Source of the DNA: CAYNLG01 sp964397995
GTDB lineage: Bacteria; Planctomycetota; Phycisphaerae; FEN-1346
Assembly (NCBI GenBank): GCA_964397995.1
Contig: CAYNLG010000012.1
Coordinates: 1 to 62,968 of the forward strand
Length of the DNA: 62,968 nucleotides
Direction of reading: 5' to 3'
Part shown: positions 24,626 to 33,385 of the stretch, one piece after another
Layout of the letters: each line of letters begins with the position of its first letter
Position numbering within the stretch: position 1 is the stretch's first letter
Translations under genes and position numbers: made by a program
The notes under the pieces: generated by a model
Told to the model about the DNA's origin: nothing
The model's input: the letters and a program-made list of their open reading frames with translations, nothing else
Databases searched by the model: none

Positions 24626-27600
24626 CTACGCCAGCGCCACCTCCAGCCTCGTCACGCGTCCGTCTCGGACCGCCAGGGCCTGCGGCTCGGGCAGGGCGGC
24701 GCCCTCGACCGCTTCCGTCCGCCCGTCGCCGTACGTGAGCGTATACCGCTGCACGCGCGCCGCCTCCGGGCCGAACGTCGGCCGCCGGTCAGGGTTCACG
24801 TACGTGACGAGCGTCCGACCGAGGAAGAGGGCGGCGTACGACCCCGCCGGGAAGGTGTGTTCGATCCGCGTCCCGTCCCACGCGACGCGCTCGCGCGCTG
24901 TCTCGGCCTCGGTGAAGAGCCAGTCCGGGAGGACCGGCTCCAGGCGGAGCACCACACGGTCGTCTTCGATGCGGAACGGGCGCTGACCGAAGCTCATCCA
25001 GAGCAGCGTGTGAACGACCTCGGCGGTCATGCCGCTGGTGCGCGGCAGAAGGCCCCGCCCGTGGAAGGCCGCCCGCGGATGCGTCGTGGCGACGATGCAC
25101 GAGACGTTCTCCAGCGTGCTCCGCCCGAACCGCTCCGGCGGTTGAAACGGTACCCAGCACCGGCGCATGTCCTCATAGAACGCCTCCGGCAACCCGGCCG
25201 CCAACTCCGCCAGAAGAAACTTGTGTTCCAGGTGCATGAAGACGTTTTCGCGCTCGAACCAGCCGGGCGGCCACGCCCAGATGCGCCCGATCTCGGTCCA
25301 TGACTCCGGCACCGGGGCGTTGACGATGTACATGCCGAGGGGGCCGTCGTAGAGTGGCGTCGCCCGCACCTTCTCGCGGAGGGCCTGCGCCCGTTCGGGA
25401 TCGCTTTCGGTCCGGAGGGCGTGCATCGGCGCCTCCAGAAAGAGCGGCAGGGGCTTGAGCTCGAACCGCCGCACCCGCACGTAAGGCCGGCCGCGCGGGT
25501 CGCGCTGGACGACGGGCCGCCCGTCCGGACCGGGCGTCTCGATCGGCTCGAACTCCGTCGCCTCGTGGGCGACGTAGGTCAGCGGCAGGCCCGTTTCGGG
25601 GTCGGCCGAGGCGGCCAGCGACGCCTCCAGCCGCACCTCGGCCAGGCCGAGCCATTCGCGGAGCTCGCCCATCGCCAGGTCCGCCTCGGCCCCGTCGAAG
25701 CCGGGCCAGACGGCGTCGCGGTAGGCCTCCTTCGCGTCGCTCGCGCTCTGCCAGCAGACGAGGTCCCGGTCCGGGTCGTCCTCGGTGGCCGCGAACCGTT
25801 CCAGCAGCCCGGCCAACCGGTCGAGCAGCGTCCGCACCTCGACCGGCACGGGCTGCACGTGATCGTCCGGCAGCGCCAGTTCGTCGAGCCACCTGGAGAC
25901 GAGCCGCACGGCCCGAAGGAGCTGAAAGACCTCGCTCGTCGTGGCCCCGATCAGGCCGGGCAGGCCGTTGATCGAGTCGTGCCACCCCGGGCGCCCGCCG
26001 TCCATCTCCAGGCCGACGCCGCTTGGAGACACGCTCGCGAGCTTCACCGCGAGCAGGGCGACGATCTTGCCGAGGAGCGTCGTCCGGTAGACCTCGCCCT
26101 CGCCGTGCCGCGTACGCACCCGGTGCGGGTCGCTCGGCCGGGCGGCAATGCGGGCCGCCTTCGCCGCGTCGTGTGCGGGCTGGGCCGGTTGCCGCACCTT
26201 GCCCGGCGCGACGAGGACGAACCGCCGGTCGCGCGGGAGCACCCGGACATGCGTGTCGCGGAAGGTGTAGGTGGCATCCTCGACGAGCACCTCGCGCAGT
26301 CGGTCTGGGAAGATCGCGAGGAAGCTCTCCAGCAGGTCGACGTTGTAGAACCAGTGATCGGTCCAGTAGCCGACGCCGTGCTCGGCCTCCTCCCGCTTCT
26401 CGGCGAGCGCCAGCAGGGCCTCCAGCAAGGCCTCGGGCCCGTCTGCGAGCCCGATACCCTCGTCGGTCACGAACTCCAGGAGCTCGCCGGGCGTGAAGGG
26501 CGCGTCCAGAAAGGCCGCCAGCCGCGCCCGGTCGGCCTCCGCCACCGCCTCCGTCAGGGCCGCGTCGCGCTCCGGCCCGGGCGGCACGTGGAACCGCACG
26601 CCCAGGCAGACCAGCGGGTTGAACCCGTCGGGCTGGAGCAGGTTGAGGAAGAAGCGGAGGTTTTCGGCCCCGACGGCCGGGCAGATCCACGGGTCGTTCC
26701 GCCGGTTCTGGTTGACGTCGCGGAAGTGGCCGTTGCCTTGGCTGAGACGTGTCGGTTCCAGCCGGAAGAAGTTGTAGTCCCGCTCCAGGTCGCCGTGCTT
26801 GCGCGAGTAGACGTGGAACGTGACGCGCCGCCCCTTGGCCGGGAGTTCGATGGGCAGCCCGCCGCGCAGGCAGTTGTCGAGCAGCGTCTGCGGCCCGTAC
26901 TCATTGAGCGCGTCCGAGCCGGAGTGCAGGAAGAGCCTGTGGCGGACCTTCTCGACCTCCAGGCGGTTTGCCTCGGCCTTCGCGTCCAGCCACCCGGCTT
27001 CGGCCAGCTTCGCGGGCCACGTGTGGGCCTCGGCCAGGCTCCGGGCCCGGCCGTAGAGCGAGGACCACGCGGCCGCCTCGCCCGGCTTGACGCGGAACCG
27101 GCCCGTCACGAAGCCGCACGGCGTGATACAATGGACCGTCTGCGGCGCGTCCGGGTCGAAGTCCGGCGCCTCGAAGGCGTAAGGCCGATGGAAGTCGGTC
27201 ATCGGGCCGAACACGAGGCCCGGGTCGACGATCGCCCGCAGCAGGCCGCGCGGCCCGCCGGCTTCGCGCACGCCGAGGAAGACGTTCCCCGCCTCGACAA
27301 ACTCGGTCTCGGCCGTGTCCGACGGTATCGCCTTCAGGTTCAGGTACGGCGCGTCGCGGTCCAGGTCCCGCACCTGCAGGTACCCCTCCGTGATGAAGGG
27401 CATGATCTTCAGGAACTCCATGCCCTCGCCGTACGGGACGACCATCGGCAGGCCGTCGGCGACCTCCAACTCCAGTGGCGCGTCCGTCCGATTCTCCACC
27501 CGCACCCGCCGCGCCAGCGCCGCCCACGGCTCGTTCGGGACGGTGAACGTGGTGACGGTGACGGCCAAGCCGAGGCCCTCGTGGACCTCCTCGACGGTCA

Positions 27601-27964
27601 GGTCCGCCGGGGTGATCCGCATCGTCTGGCGCACGGGCGCGCCCGCCGTCGGCATGCGGAAGGGCTCGTGGACGGGCGCGTCCGGGCCGGTTCCCAGCCG
27701 GAGGAACGTGCGGAACCCCTCCAGGGCCGCCCGCCGCCAGTGCCGCGCCGCCGACGAGAACTCCAGGATGGCGTGGTCCTTGTCCTCGGTGCCGAAGCAG
27801 GCGACGCCCTGGCCGCGGTTCACGGTGTAGACCCAGAGGGGCGTGCCCCAGAGGCCGGCGATGCCGGGCAGGAAGCTGGAGAAGGCCGTGGCCCGGTTGT
27901 AGTCCTCCAGGACGAACGTACCGTCGGCCTCGAGGCGGCCCTGGAAGGGCGATGCTGAGCTCAT
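24626..27964 (-). CDS. GH94-like (cellobiose phosphorylase-related) large enzyme
   Basis: 1112 residues, no signal peptide. The N-terminal beta-sandwich starts 'DGTFVLEDYNRATAFSSFLPGIAGLWGTPLWVYTVNRGQG'. A linker and the (alpha/alpha) barrel follow, with 'DYNFFRLEPTRLSQGNGHFRDVNQNRRNDP', 'GYWTDHWFYNVDLLESFLAIFPDR' and 'GGRPGWHDSINGLPGLIG'. D663 in the last motif aligns in position with the catalytic acid Asp of GH94 phosphorylases (W-x-D type motif). The last ~100 residues are strand-rich, as in the family's lid. It is longer than classical cellobiose phosphorylase (~800), so this is a divergent branch and specificity is open. ATG 27964 is preferred over 27985 because GGGAGA lies 6 bases upstream. 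Confidence 0.65.
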   Translation of the reverse strand: MSSASPFQGRLEADGTFVLEDYNRATAFSSFLPGIAGLWGTPLWVYTVNRGQGVACFGTEDKDHAILEFSSAARHWRRAALEGFRTFLRLGTGPDAPVHEPFRMPTAGAPVRQTMRITPADLTVEEVHEGLGLAVTVTTFTVPNEPWAALARRVRVENRTDAPLELEVADGLPMVVPYGEGMEFLKIMPFITEGYLQVRDLDRDAPYLNLKAIPSDTAETEFVEAGNVFLGVREAGGPRGLLRAIVDPGLVFGPMTDFHRPYAFEAPDFDPDAPQTVHCITPCGFVTGRFRVKPGEAAAWSSLYGRARSLAEAHTWPAKLAEAGWLDAKAEANRLEVEKVRHRLFLHSGSDALNEYGPQTLLDNCLRGGLPIELPAKGRRVTFHVYSRKHGDLERDYNFFRLEPTRLSQGNGHFRDVNQNRRNDPWICPAVGAENLRFFLNLLQPDGFNPLVCLGVRFHVPPGPERDAALTEAVAEADRARLAAFLDAPFTPGELLEFVTDEGIGLADGPEALLEALLALAEKREEAEHGVGYWTDHWFYNVDLLESFLAIFPDRLREVLVEDATYTFRDTHVRVLPRDRRFVLVAPGKVRQPAQPAHDAAKAARIAARPSDPHRVRTRHGEGEVYRTTLLGKIVALLAVKLASVSPSGVGLEMDGGRPGWHDSINGLPGLIGATTSEVFQLLRAVRLVSRWLDELALPDDHVQPVPVEVRTLLDRLAGLLERFAATEDDPDRDLVCWQSASDAKEAYRDAVWPGFDGAEADLAMGELREWLGLAEVRLEASLAASADPETGLPLTYVAHEATEFEPIETPGPDGRPVVQRDPRGRPYVRVRRFELKPLPLFLEAPMHALRTESDPERAQALREKVRATPLYDGPLGMYIVNAPVPESWTEIGRIWAWPPGWFERENVFMHLEHKFLLAELAAGLPEAFYEDMRRCWVPFQPPERFGRSTLENVSCIVATTHPRAAFHGRGLLPRTSGMTAEVVHTLLWMSFGQRPFRIEDDRVVLRLEPVLPDWLFTEAETARERVAWDGTRIEHTFPAGSYAALFLGRTLVTYVNPDRRPTFGPEAARVQRYTLTYGDGRTEAVEGAALPEPQALAVRDGRVTRLEVALA

Positions 27965-28047
27965 GGCGGGTCTCCCGAGCGGCATGGCCGCTCTCGCTTG
28001 GGCCGGATACGCGGTGTCGCGGCGCCGTCGTTGGCGCCGGCGGGGAA

Positions 28048-28076
28048 GCTATACCGCGCCGCCGCGCGGGTGTCAC
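28048..28076 (-). promoter_or_regulatory. Sigma-70 promoter for the GH94-like gene
   Basis: Minus strand: GTGACA (28076-28071), 17-bp spacer, TATAGC (28053-28048), about 80 bases before ATG 27964. Confidence 0.5.
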
Positions 28077-28123
28077 GGTTTTGCCCCCGCCGGGTCTCGG
28101 TGCGCGCGGCCGCCGCGCGGGGG

Positions 28124-28153
28124 TTGCCCCACGGCCGACGCCGCGCCTACCAT
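28124..28153 (+). promoter_or_regulatory. Possible sigma-70 promoter for the barrel protein
   Basis: TTGCCC, 18-bp spacer, TACCAT; the -10 ends 35 bases before ATG 28189, and GGGGGAGAGG follows as ribosome site. Confidence 0.4.
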
Positions 28154-28188
28154 GCTCCGAACCACAGTACGGGGGAGAGGAACCCGCC

Positions 28189-29184
28189 ATGCCGCGCCTA
28201 CCCTTCGTCACCGCCGCACGGGGCGCGCTCGTCCTGCTCCTGGCCGCCGGCGCCGCTGCTGGCCAGAGCGAGATGCTCCGTTGGGCGCGCGGGACCCTCG
28301 GCGACGCCAAGCCGTCGGTGGACTACGACGCCACGCTCTACCTGGAGCGAGACGTCAAGAACCAGCCGACGGACCTCGCCTACGAGGACCACGAGGCGCT
28401 GTTCCGCGTGCCTGTCCTCCAGGACAAGGACCGCGAGTGGGCCGTCGACGCGGGCCTCCGCGCGATGGACTTCCACACCGACATGCGCCTGCCGGACACG
28501 GGCGAGGCCTTCCCGGACGCGCTCTGGGACGTGCACCTCGCGACGACGTACCGCTGGCGGGTCCGCGACGACTGGGTCGCCGGCGTCCGGGCCGAGGTAA
28601 GCGGGCCGAGCGACAAGCCGTTCCACACGATCGACGAGACGGCCGCCGACGTGACGGCGTCGCTCCGTGTTCCGGCCGGTGACCGCGACGCCTGGCTCTT
28701 CCTGCTCAACTACGCGAGCAACCGCGAGTTCCTGCCGCACGTGCCGATTCCCGGCGTCGCCTACTGGTACGCCCCAAGCCGCGATTTCCAGGCCTTGCTG
28801 GGCGTGCCCGTCATGGCCGTCCGGTACCGGCCGCTGGAGGCCCTGGCCTTAGATGCCATGTACCGAATCCCGCGGGCGGTGTCGGCCCGGGTGACGTGGA
28901 CGGCCTCTCCTGACGTGGACCTTTTCGCGGGCTTCGCGTGGGACAGTACCCGCTTCTTCCGGGCCGACCGGGCCGACGAGGACGACCGGCTCTTCTACTA
29001 CGAGAAGCGGGTCGAGGGGGGGCTGGCCGTGGACCTTGGGGAACACGCCCGTCTCGGCCTGACCGGCGGCTACGCGTTCGACCGCAGCTTCTTCGAGGGG
29101 GAGGACTACGACGAGCGCGGGCGGAACCGGATCGAGGTGGCCGACGGGGCCTTCGTGACGCTGAAGGTGGCCTTCCGCTTCTGA
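28189..29184 (+). CDS. Outer-membrane beta-barrel-like protein
   Basis: 331 residues; signal peptide to about residue 26 (AAGAAAGQSE). The rest alternates polar and hydrophobic residues in paired strands (ATTYRWRVRDDWVAGVRAEVSG, DAWLFLLNYASNRE, ARVTWTASPDVDLFAGFAWD, ARLGLTGGYAFDRSFF) and ends VTLKVAFRF, with the terminal Phe that marks outer-membrane barrels. 'Compare model parameters' style strands resemble the planctomycete DUF6268-type family, but I cannot confirm membership. ATG 28189 is chosen for the signal peptide and the GGGGGAGAGG upstream. Likely an outer-membrane protein of unknown role. Confidence 0.65.
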   Translation: MPRLPFVTAARGALVLLLAAGAAAGQSEMLRWARGTLGDAKPSVDYDATLYLERDVKNQPTDLAYEDHEALFRVPVLQDKDREWAVDAGLRAMDFHTDMRLPDTGEAFPDALWDVHLATTYRWRVRDDWVAGVRAEVSGPSDKPFHTIDETAADVTASLRVPAGDRDAWLFLLNYASNREFLPHVPIPGVAYWYAPSRDFQALLGVPVMAVRYRPLEALALDAMYRIPRAVSARVTWTASPDVDLFAGFAWDSTRFFRADRADEDDRLFYYEKRVEGGLAVDLGEHARLGLTGGYAFDRSFFEGEDYDERGRNRIEVADGAFVTLKVAFRF

Positions 29185-29538
29185 CGGGGCGCCGGAAAAA
29201 CCGTGCGTCCGAGCCGGGTGCGCGCGCAGCACGCCGGAAATCCCCGCCGTCCGCAAGCGGCCCGGCAGCCAGCGCGTTTCATTTCTCTGAACCCTTGAAT
29301 TCGGGTCGCCATGGCCCTGTCCGAGGCCGACTGCGCCTCCGCCCGGGGCCGGCGTCCGTCCCCGCGCCCGCGCCGTGACCATGGCCGCGTTTGCCTTGGC
29401 CGGTCCCATGCGTAGGCTTTCTGATGTCCGCGGCACCCACGCAGACAGCGAACCTCCCCTACATGCCGTTGGTCCGCGTCCGTCCCCCGAGGACGGCGCG
29501 TGCAACGAAACCGACCATAATCCTGAGAGGAGACCTGT
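29185..29538. other. 354-bp intergenic region without a gene
   Basis: No coding signal, RNA gene or clear hairpin seen. CATAAT lies close before the next gene, without a good -35. It contains the 12-mer CTTGAATTCGGG (29294-29305), repeated at 30535-30546 upstream of the gene at 30649; significance uncertain. Confidence 0.4.
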
Positions 29539-30438
29539 ATGCGTAGGCACCTGATCCTGACCGCGACGGTTCTGGCACTGCTTGGCGGCAACGCTTTCGG
29601 CATGCTGATCGATGGTGGCGGCACCGTCACCGACTGGGGCGTCACGCCGTTCACGACCCCCAACCTGAGCAACCGCATCACCCAGGATGGCGTGTATCTC
29701 ACCATCCAGAACGACTACGCGCCGATCAACTACCCCGGCGGCGTCGGGTACGTTCCGAGCCCCGGGGGCTCAAGCGGCGAGAAGACCGACCTGGAAGAGA
29801 TGTACGTCCGCTTCCACGAGGGCCAGTTGCAGGTCCTGACGGTGACCAGTTCGCCGTTCGCGACCAACATAAGCGGCACGACGTGGACCCTCGGCGACCT
29901 CTTCCTCATGGTCGATGACGCGGTCTACGGCGTCGTCACCCAGCCGGCCAACCAAGGCCTGCCCACTGGGGCCATCTATCAACTCTACGGGCCCGACGAG
30001 GTCCAGTTGCTTCAGCCGGGCAGCCGCAGCTACCTGGGTGACGAGCGCGAGGTCGAGAGCGACTACTACGACGAGCCGCGCACCGTCGAGGAGATCGCCG
30101 GCCCGTGGGCCGTCTCGGACCTCATGCTCGAGGACGGGTACGAGGACCGGTTCGTCGGTACGGCCACCGTGCTGACGCTCCTCGACGTCATGGGCCAGGA
30201 GACCTTCGACTACGGCGGCGCCGAGGACGGCACGTTCCTCATCGAGTACAGCATCGACCTCGACCTGCTCGGCGCGACCGAGACGTCGGAGTTCCTGACG
30301 CAGATCACCTGGGGTTGCGGCAACGACGTGATCCGGGTCGACGGCGGCGACTCGACGCCGGTGCCGGAGCCCGGCACGGTGTTCCTGGCGGCTGCCGGGT
30401 CGATCCTGCTGCTGCATGCCCGTCGGCGGCGCCGCTGA
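29539..30438 (+). CDS. PEP-CTERM secreted protein
   Basis: 299 residues. Signal peptide (RRHLILTATVLALLGGNAFG), then a beta-rich globular domain starting 'LIDGGGTVTDWGVTPFTTPN', an acidic stretch (GDEREVESDYYDEPRTVEE), and a PEP-CTERM tail (TPVPEPGTVFLAAAGSILLLHARRRRR in outline). Unlike the three proteins at the left edge it has no dockerin loops. The N-terminal domain is not recognised. GAGAGGAG precedes the ATG. Expected to be exported by Sec and handled by an exosortase. Confidence 0.8.
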   Translation: MRRHLILTATVLALLGGNAFGMLIDGGGTVTDWGVTPFTTPNLSNRITQDGVYLTIQNDYAPINYPGGVGYVPSPGGSSGEKTDLEEMYVRFHEGQLQVLTVTSSPFATNISGTTWTLGDLFLMVDDAVYGVVTQPANQGLPTGAIYQLYGPDEVQLLQPGSRSYLGDEREVESDYYDEPRTVEEIAGPWAVSDLMLEDGYEDRFVGTATVLTLLDVMGQETFDYGGAEDGTFLIEYSIDLDLLGATETSEFLTQITWGCGNDVIRVDGGDSTPVPEPGTVFLAAAGSILLLHARRRRR

Positions 30439-30648
30439 GCCGCCGACCGTCGCGACACAACCGAACTATCCCCGCGGCCGTACGTGGTCTCTCCCCCCGC
30501 CACGTGCGGCCACCTTTTTGCGCCCGCGGTGGCGCTTGAATTCGGGCCCGGACTGGTGGAAGATGGACCGGTCCCCTCCGGCCGCCCGGCCGCTTAACCG
30601 CAGGCGGCCGCGCGTGGCCGCTTGCGACGCCCGACCGGGAGGCCTGTC

Positions 30649-30957
30649 ATGCGCCTGTTCGTTCTGCTCGCGACGCTCGCCGCCGCGGCCGCGCCCCTGC
30701 CAGCGAAATCCGCGCCCGACGAGGTCCCCCTGCCGCCCATGCCCGACCGTGTCGTGCTCGATGCCTTGGCCGAAGGCCTTGTGGCCGCGTTTGAGAGCCG
30801 CTACGGTGAGCAGAGGAATGCCGCGCGGAAGCTCGTCGAGCGGTTCTCGCTGCCGCTCGCCCCGTCCCTGCGGACGTGCCTGGAGACCGGCCGCATCAAG
30901 GACGACGGCGTCCGCGAGCGGATCGAGGCGCTCCTGGGCGCCGTGCGGCCGGACTGA
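30649..30957 (+). CDS. Small secreted protein, 102 aa
   Basis: Signal peptide (RLFVLLATLAAAAAPLPAKSA) followed by ~80 mostly helical residues (VVLDALAEGLVAAFESRYGEQRNAARKLVERF...). No known motif. ATG 30649 is chosen for the signal peptide, with GGGAGG upstream. It ends 50 bp before the sulfatase and may share its transcript. Confidence 0.6.
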   Translation: MRLFVLLATLAAAAAPLPAKSAPDEVPLPPMPDRVVLDALAEGLVAAFESRYGEQRNAARKLVERFSLPLAPSLRTCLETGRIKDDGVRERIEALLGAVRPD

Positions 30958-31007
30958 CGCGCGGCCCACGGCCTCTGTGGACGCATGAGACCCCGGGAAG
31001 GAATCCG

Positions 31008-32489
31008 ATGCCCAACCTCCTCTTCCTCTACACCGACGAGCAGCGCTACGACACGATGGCCGCCTACGGCAACCGGCGCATCGAGACGCCCCATCTCGAC
31101 CGGCTGGCGGCCCGCTCGACCGTCTTCGAGCAGACGTACGTCACCCAGCCGGTGTGCACCCCGAGCCGGTCGAGCCTGCTGACGGGCCTGTACCCGCACA
31201 CGACGGGTCTTGTCGAGAACAACATCCCGCTGCCACAGGATGTCCCGTGCGTGCCGGAGATGTTGGAGGCGGGCCGCTGGTTCTGCGCCCACCACGGCAA
31301 GTGGCACCTCGGGGATGAGATCTTCGCCCAGCACGGCTTCGAGGAGTGGCGGGCCACCGAGGACACCTACCACGCCTACTACCGCCCGGAGCGCGACCAG
31401 GCCGAGCGCTCCGCCTACCACCACTGGCTCGCCGAGCGCGGCCAGAAGCCGGTCCCGCGGCCGGAGCTCCCGCCGGACATCGCCGACCGCTTCTTCCGGC
31501 CGCAGATCCATCGCTTTCCGGAGGCGCACTCGCGGCCGATGTTCCTCTCGGAAGGGGCGACCCGGTTCATCCGCGAGAACCGGGGCCGCGAGTGGGTCCT
31601 CTACGTCAACTTCCTCGAGCCGCACATGCCGTTCTACTGCTGCCGCGACGACCAATACGACCCCGCCGAAGTCATCGTGCCGGACAACTTCGAGTTCCCC
31701 GGCCCTGGCGCGACGTGCAAGGCTCGTGCGGCGGCCGCCACGTACGCCGAGAAAGGCTTTGAAGGCCAGCCTTTGGCCGACGAGGCCGGCTGGCGCGAGC
31801 TTATCGCCCGGTACTGGGGCCTGTGCAGCCTGGTCGATACCCATGTCGGCCGCATCCTTGCCGCTCTCGAAGAGACCGACCAGGACGACGACACAATCGT
31901 CGTCTTCACGAGCGACCACGGCGACCTGATGGGCAGCCACCGGCTCCTCGGCAAGGGCCACCAGTACGAGGAATCGACCCGCGTGCCGATGACGGTTCGC
32001 CTCCCCGGCCAGACCGACGGCCGCCGCGTGTCCGGACCGGTCAGCCAGATCGACCTTGTGCCGACGCTGCTCGACCTGATGGGCCAGACCCCGCCCGACC
32101 GCCTCCAGGGCACGAGTCTGCGGCCGCTGCTGGAGCATGGGGGCCGGGCCGATCAGGACGTTGTCATCGAGTGGACCCGCGAGGAGACGTGGAAGCAACC
32201 CCATGCCGCCGACAAGATCTCGGCCGCCGAGCGGGAGGCGTGTTCGGCCGAGGCGGTGGCGGTGTCGCGGGCGGCCAACATCCGCACGGTCGTGACGCCC
32301 GACGGCTGGAAGCTCAACTGGTCCACCGCCGGCGAGCACGAACTCTACGACCTCTCGACCGACCCGCTGGAGCGGAAGAACCTCGTGGCCGATCCCGACC
32401 AGGCCGGCCGCATCGGCGATCTTCTCGACCGTATCAAGCGGTGGCAGGAGCGGACCGAAGACGCCGTCGACCTTCCCGCGGCCGTCTAG
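31008..32489 (+). CDS. Formylglycine-dependent sulfatase
   Basis: 493 residues. The sulfatase signature CTPSR starts at C50, the residue to be converted to formylglycine, and sits in 'TYVTQPVCTPSRSSLLTGLYPHTTG'. The metal-site Asp is in LYTDEQR (D10), and TSDHGDLMGSH supplies the second Asp/His pair. The C-terminal subdomain ends 'ELYDLSTDPLERKNLVADP', standard for the family. No signal peptide is visible, so it may act in the cytoplasm on imported sulfated oligosaccharides, or be exported by another route. GGGAAGGA precedes the ATG. It converges on the HEAT gene with 3 bp between stops. Confidence 0.9.
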   Translation: MPNLLFLYTDEQRYDTMAAYGNRRIETPHLDRLAARSTVFEQTYVTQPVCTPSRSSLLTGLYPHTTGLVENNIPLPQDVPCVPEMLEAGRWFCAHHGKWHLGDEIFAQHGFEEWRATEDTYHAYYRPERDQAERSAYHHWLAERGQKPVPRPELPPDIADRFFRPQIHRFPEAHSRPMFLSEGATRFIRENRGREWVLYVNFLEPHMPFYCCRDDQYDPAEVIVPDNFEFPGPGATCKARAAAATYAEKGFEGQPLADEAGWRELIARYWGLCSLVDTHVGRILAALEETDQDDDTIVVFTSDHGDLMGSHRLLGKGHQYEESTRVPMTVRLPGQTDGRRVSGPVSQIDLVPTLLDLMGQTPPDRLQGTSLRPLLEHGGRADQDVVIEWTREETWKQPHAADKISAAEREACSAEAVAVSRAANIRTVVTPDGWKLNWSTAGEHELYDLSTDPLERKNLVADPDQAGRIGDLLDRIKRWQERTEDAVDLPAAV

Positions 32490-32492
32490 GCG

Positions 32493-33365
32493 TCACATGC
32501 TCCTCATGCCGCGCTCGGCCGCGTCGCGCAGGTATGCCTCGGCCTTGTCTCCAGCGGCTTGGGCGACGCGCTGATAGACGGCCTTGGCATCAGCCGCGTT
32601 GTCCTTGGCGGCCAGCGTCTCGGCCAGAAGCAGCGCCGCTTTGGCGGCCTTGATCCGCTCCCAGCGGTCGCCTCGGGCCATCGTGTCGAGCATCAGGTCG
32701 GCCGCCTCGGCCTTTCCCAGCCGCGCCAGGCCCCAGAGGGTCGCCAGACGCACGTGGCCGTCGTCCGCCTTTGCGGTCTCGAGGAGCGGCCCCGCTGCCT
32801 GGGCATCCCCCGCGGCCGCGAGCGCCTGCACGACGTGCAGCCGCGCCCGGCCCTTTGCCCCGGCGAGCGCCGTCCGGAAGACGTCCGAGGCAGCCCCGCA
32901 CGCGAACAGCGTGGCCACAGCGTCGGGACCGACCTCGGCGTCCGTCGCGAGCGGCGCCAGGGCTTTGACCGTCCGCGCCGTGCCGCACGTCGCCAGCTCC
33001 CGGACGAAGAAGAGCCGCGCCGTCGGGTCCTCGGCCTGTTCCATCGCGTCGGTCAGCGCCGCTTCCACGCGGGCCCGCTCTTCGGTCTTGCCGTCCCGGC
33101 ACACATAGACGGCAAGGCCGTGCACCGTGTACCGGGCGCGGTAGTCCTCGACTCCCGCCCCGGGCTTCACCAGGGCGGTGAGCGCGGCGAGCCCGTCGTC
33201 GCCGGCGGCCAGGATCGCCTCGCAGGTCGTCTCCATCTCGGACCAGGGCGGCCCCGTCAGCTTGCCGGCGTCGCGGCTGTGCGTGCGGCCTTTGCTGTCG
33301 GTCTGCGGCTCGTCCAGGTCGGGCATGGCCGCCACCAGGGCGGCGACCTTCGTCGCGTCGGCCAT
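32493..33365 (-). CDS. HEAT-repeat protein
   Basis: 290 residues of helical repeats: 'ARLFFVRELATCGTARTVKALAPLAT', 'DVFRTALAGAKGRARLHVVQALAAAGDAQAAGPLLETAK', 'HVRLATLWGLARLGKAEAADLMLDTMA'. No signal peptide. A protein-protein interaction scaffold is likely. The gene ends against the convergent sulfatase and lies 20 bp after the Tat oxidoreductase on the same strand, so it is probably the last gene of that operon. Confidence 0.8.
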   Translation of the reverse strand: MADATKVAALVAAMPDLDEPQTDSKGRTHSRDAGKLTGPPWSEMETTCEAILAAGDDGLAALTALVKPGAGVEDYRARYTVHGLAVYVCRDGKTEERARVEAALTDAMEQAEDPTARLFFVRELATCGTARTVKALAPLATDAEVGPDAVATLFACGAASDVFRTALAGAKGRARLHVVQALAAAGDAQAAGPLLETAKADDGHVRLATLWGLARLGKAEAADLMLDTMARGDRWERIKAAKAALLLAETLAAKDNAADAKAVYQRVAQAAGDKAEAYLRDAAERGMRSM

Positions 33366-33385
33366 CGTCTGCTCCCTTCGGGGGC

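Noticed and set aside
25421..27958. 845-codon plus-strand frame across the GH94-like gene
   Set aside because: Shadow of the minus-strand enzyme; low-complexity composition.
29294..30546. 12-mer CTTGAATTCGGG repeated upstream of two secreted-protein genes (29294-29305 and 30535-30546)
   Set aside because: Positions relative to the starts differ (about 235 and 103 bases) and no -10 follows; probably chance.
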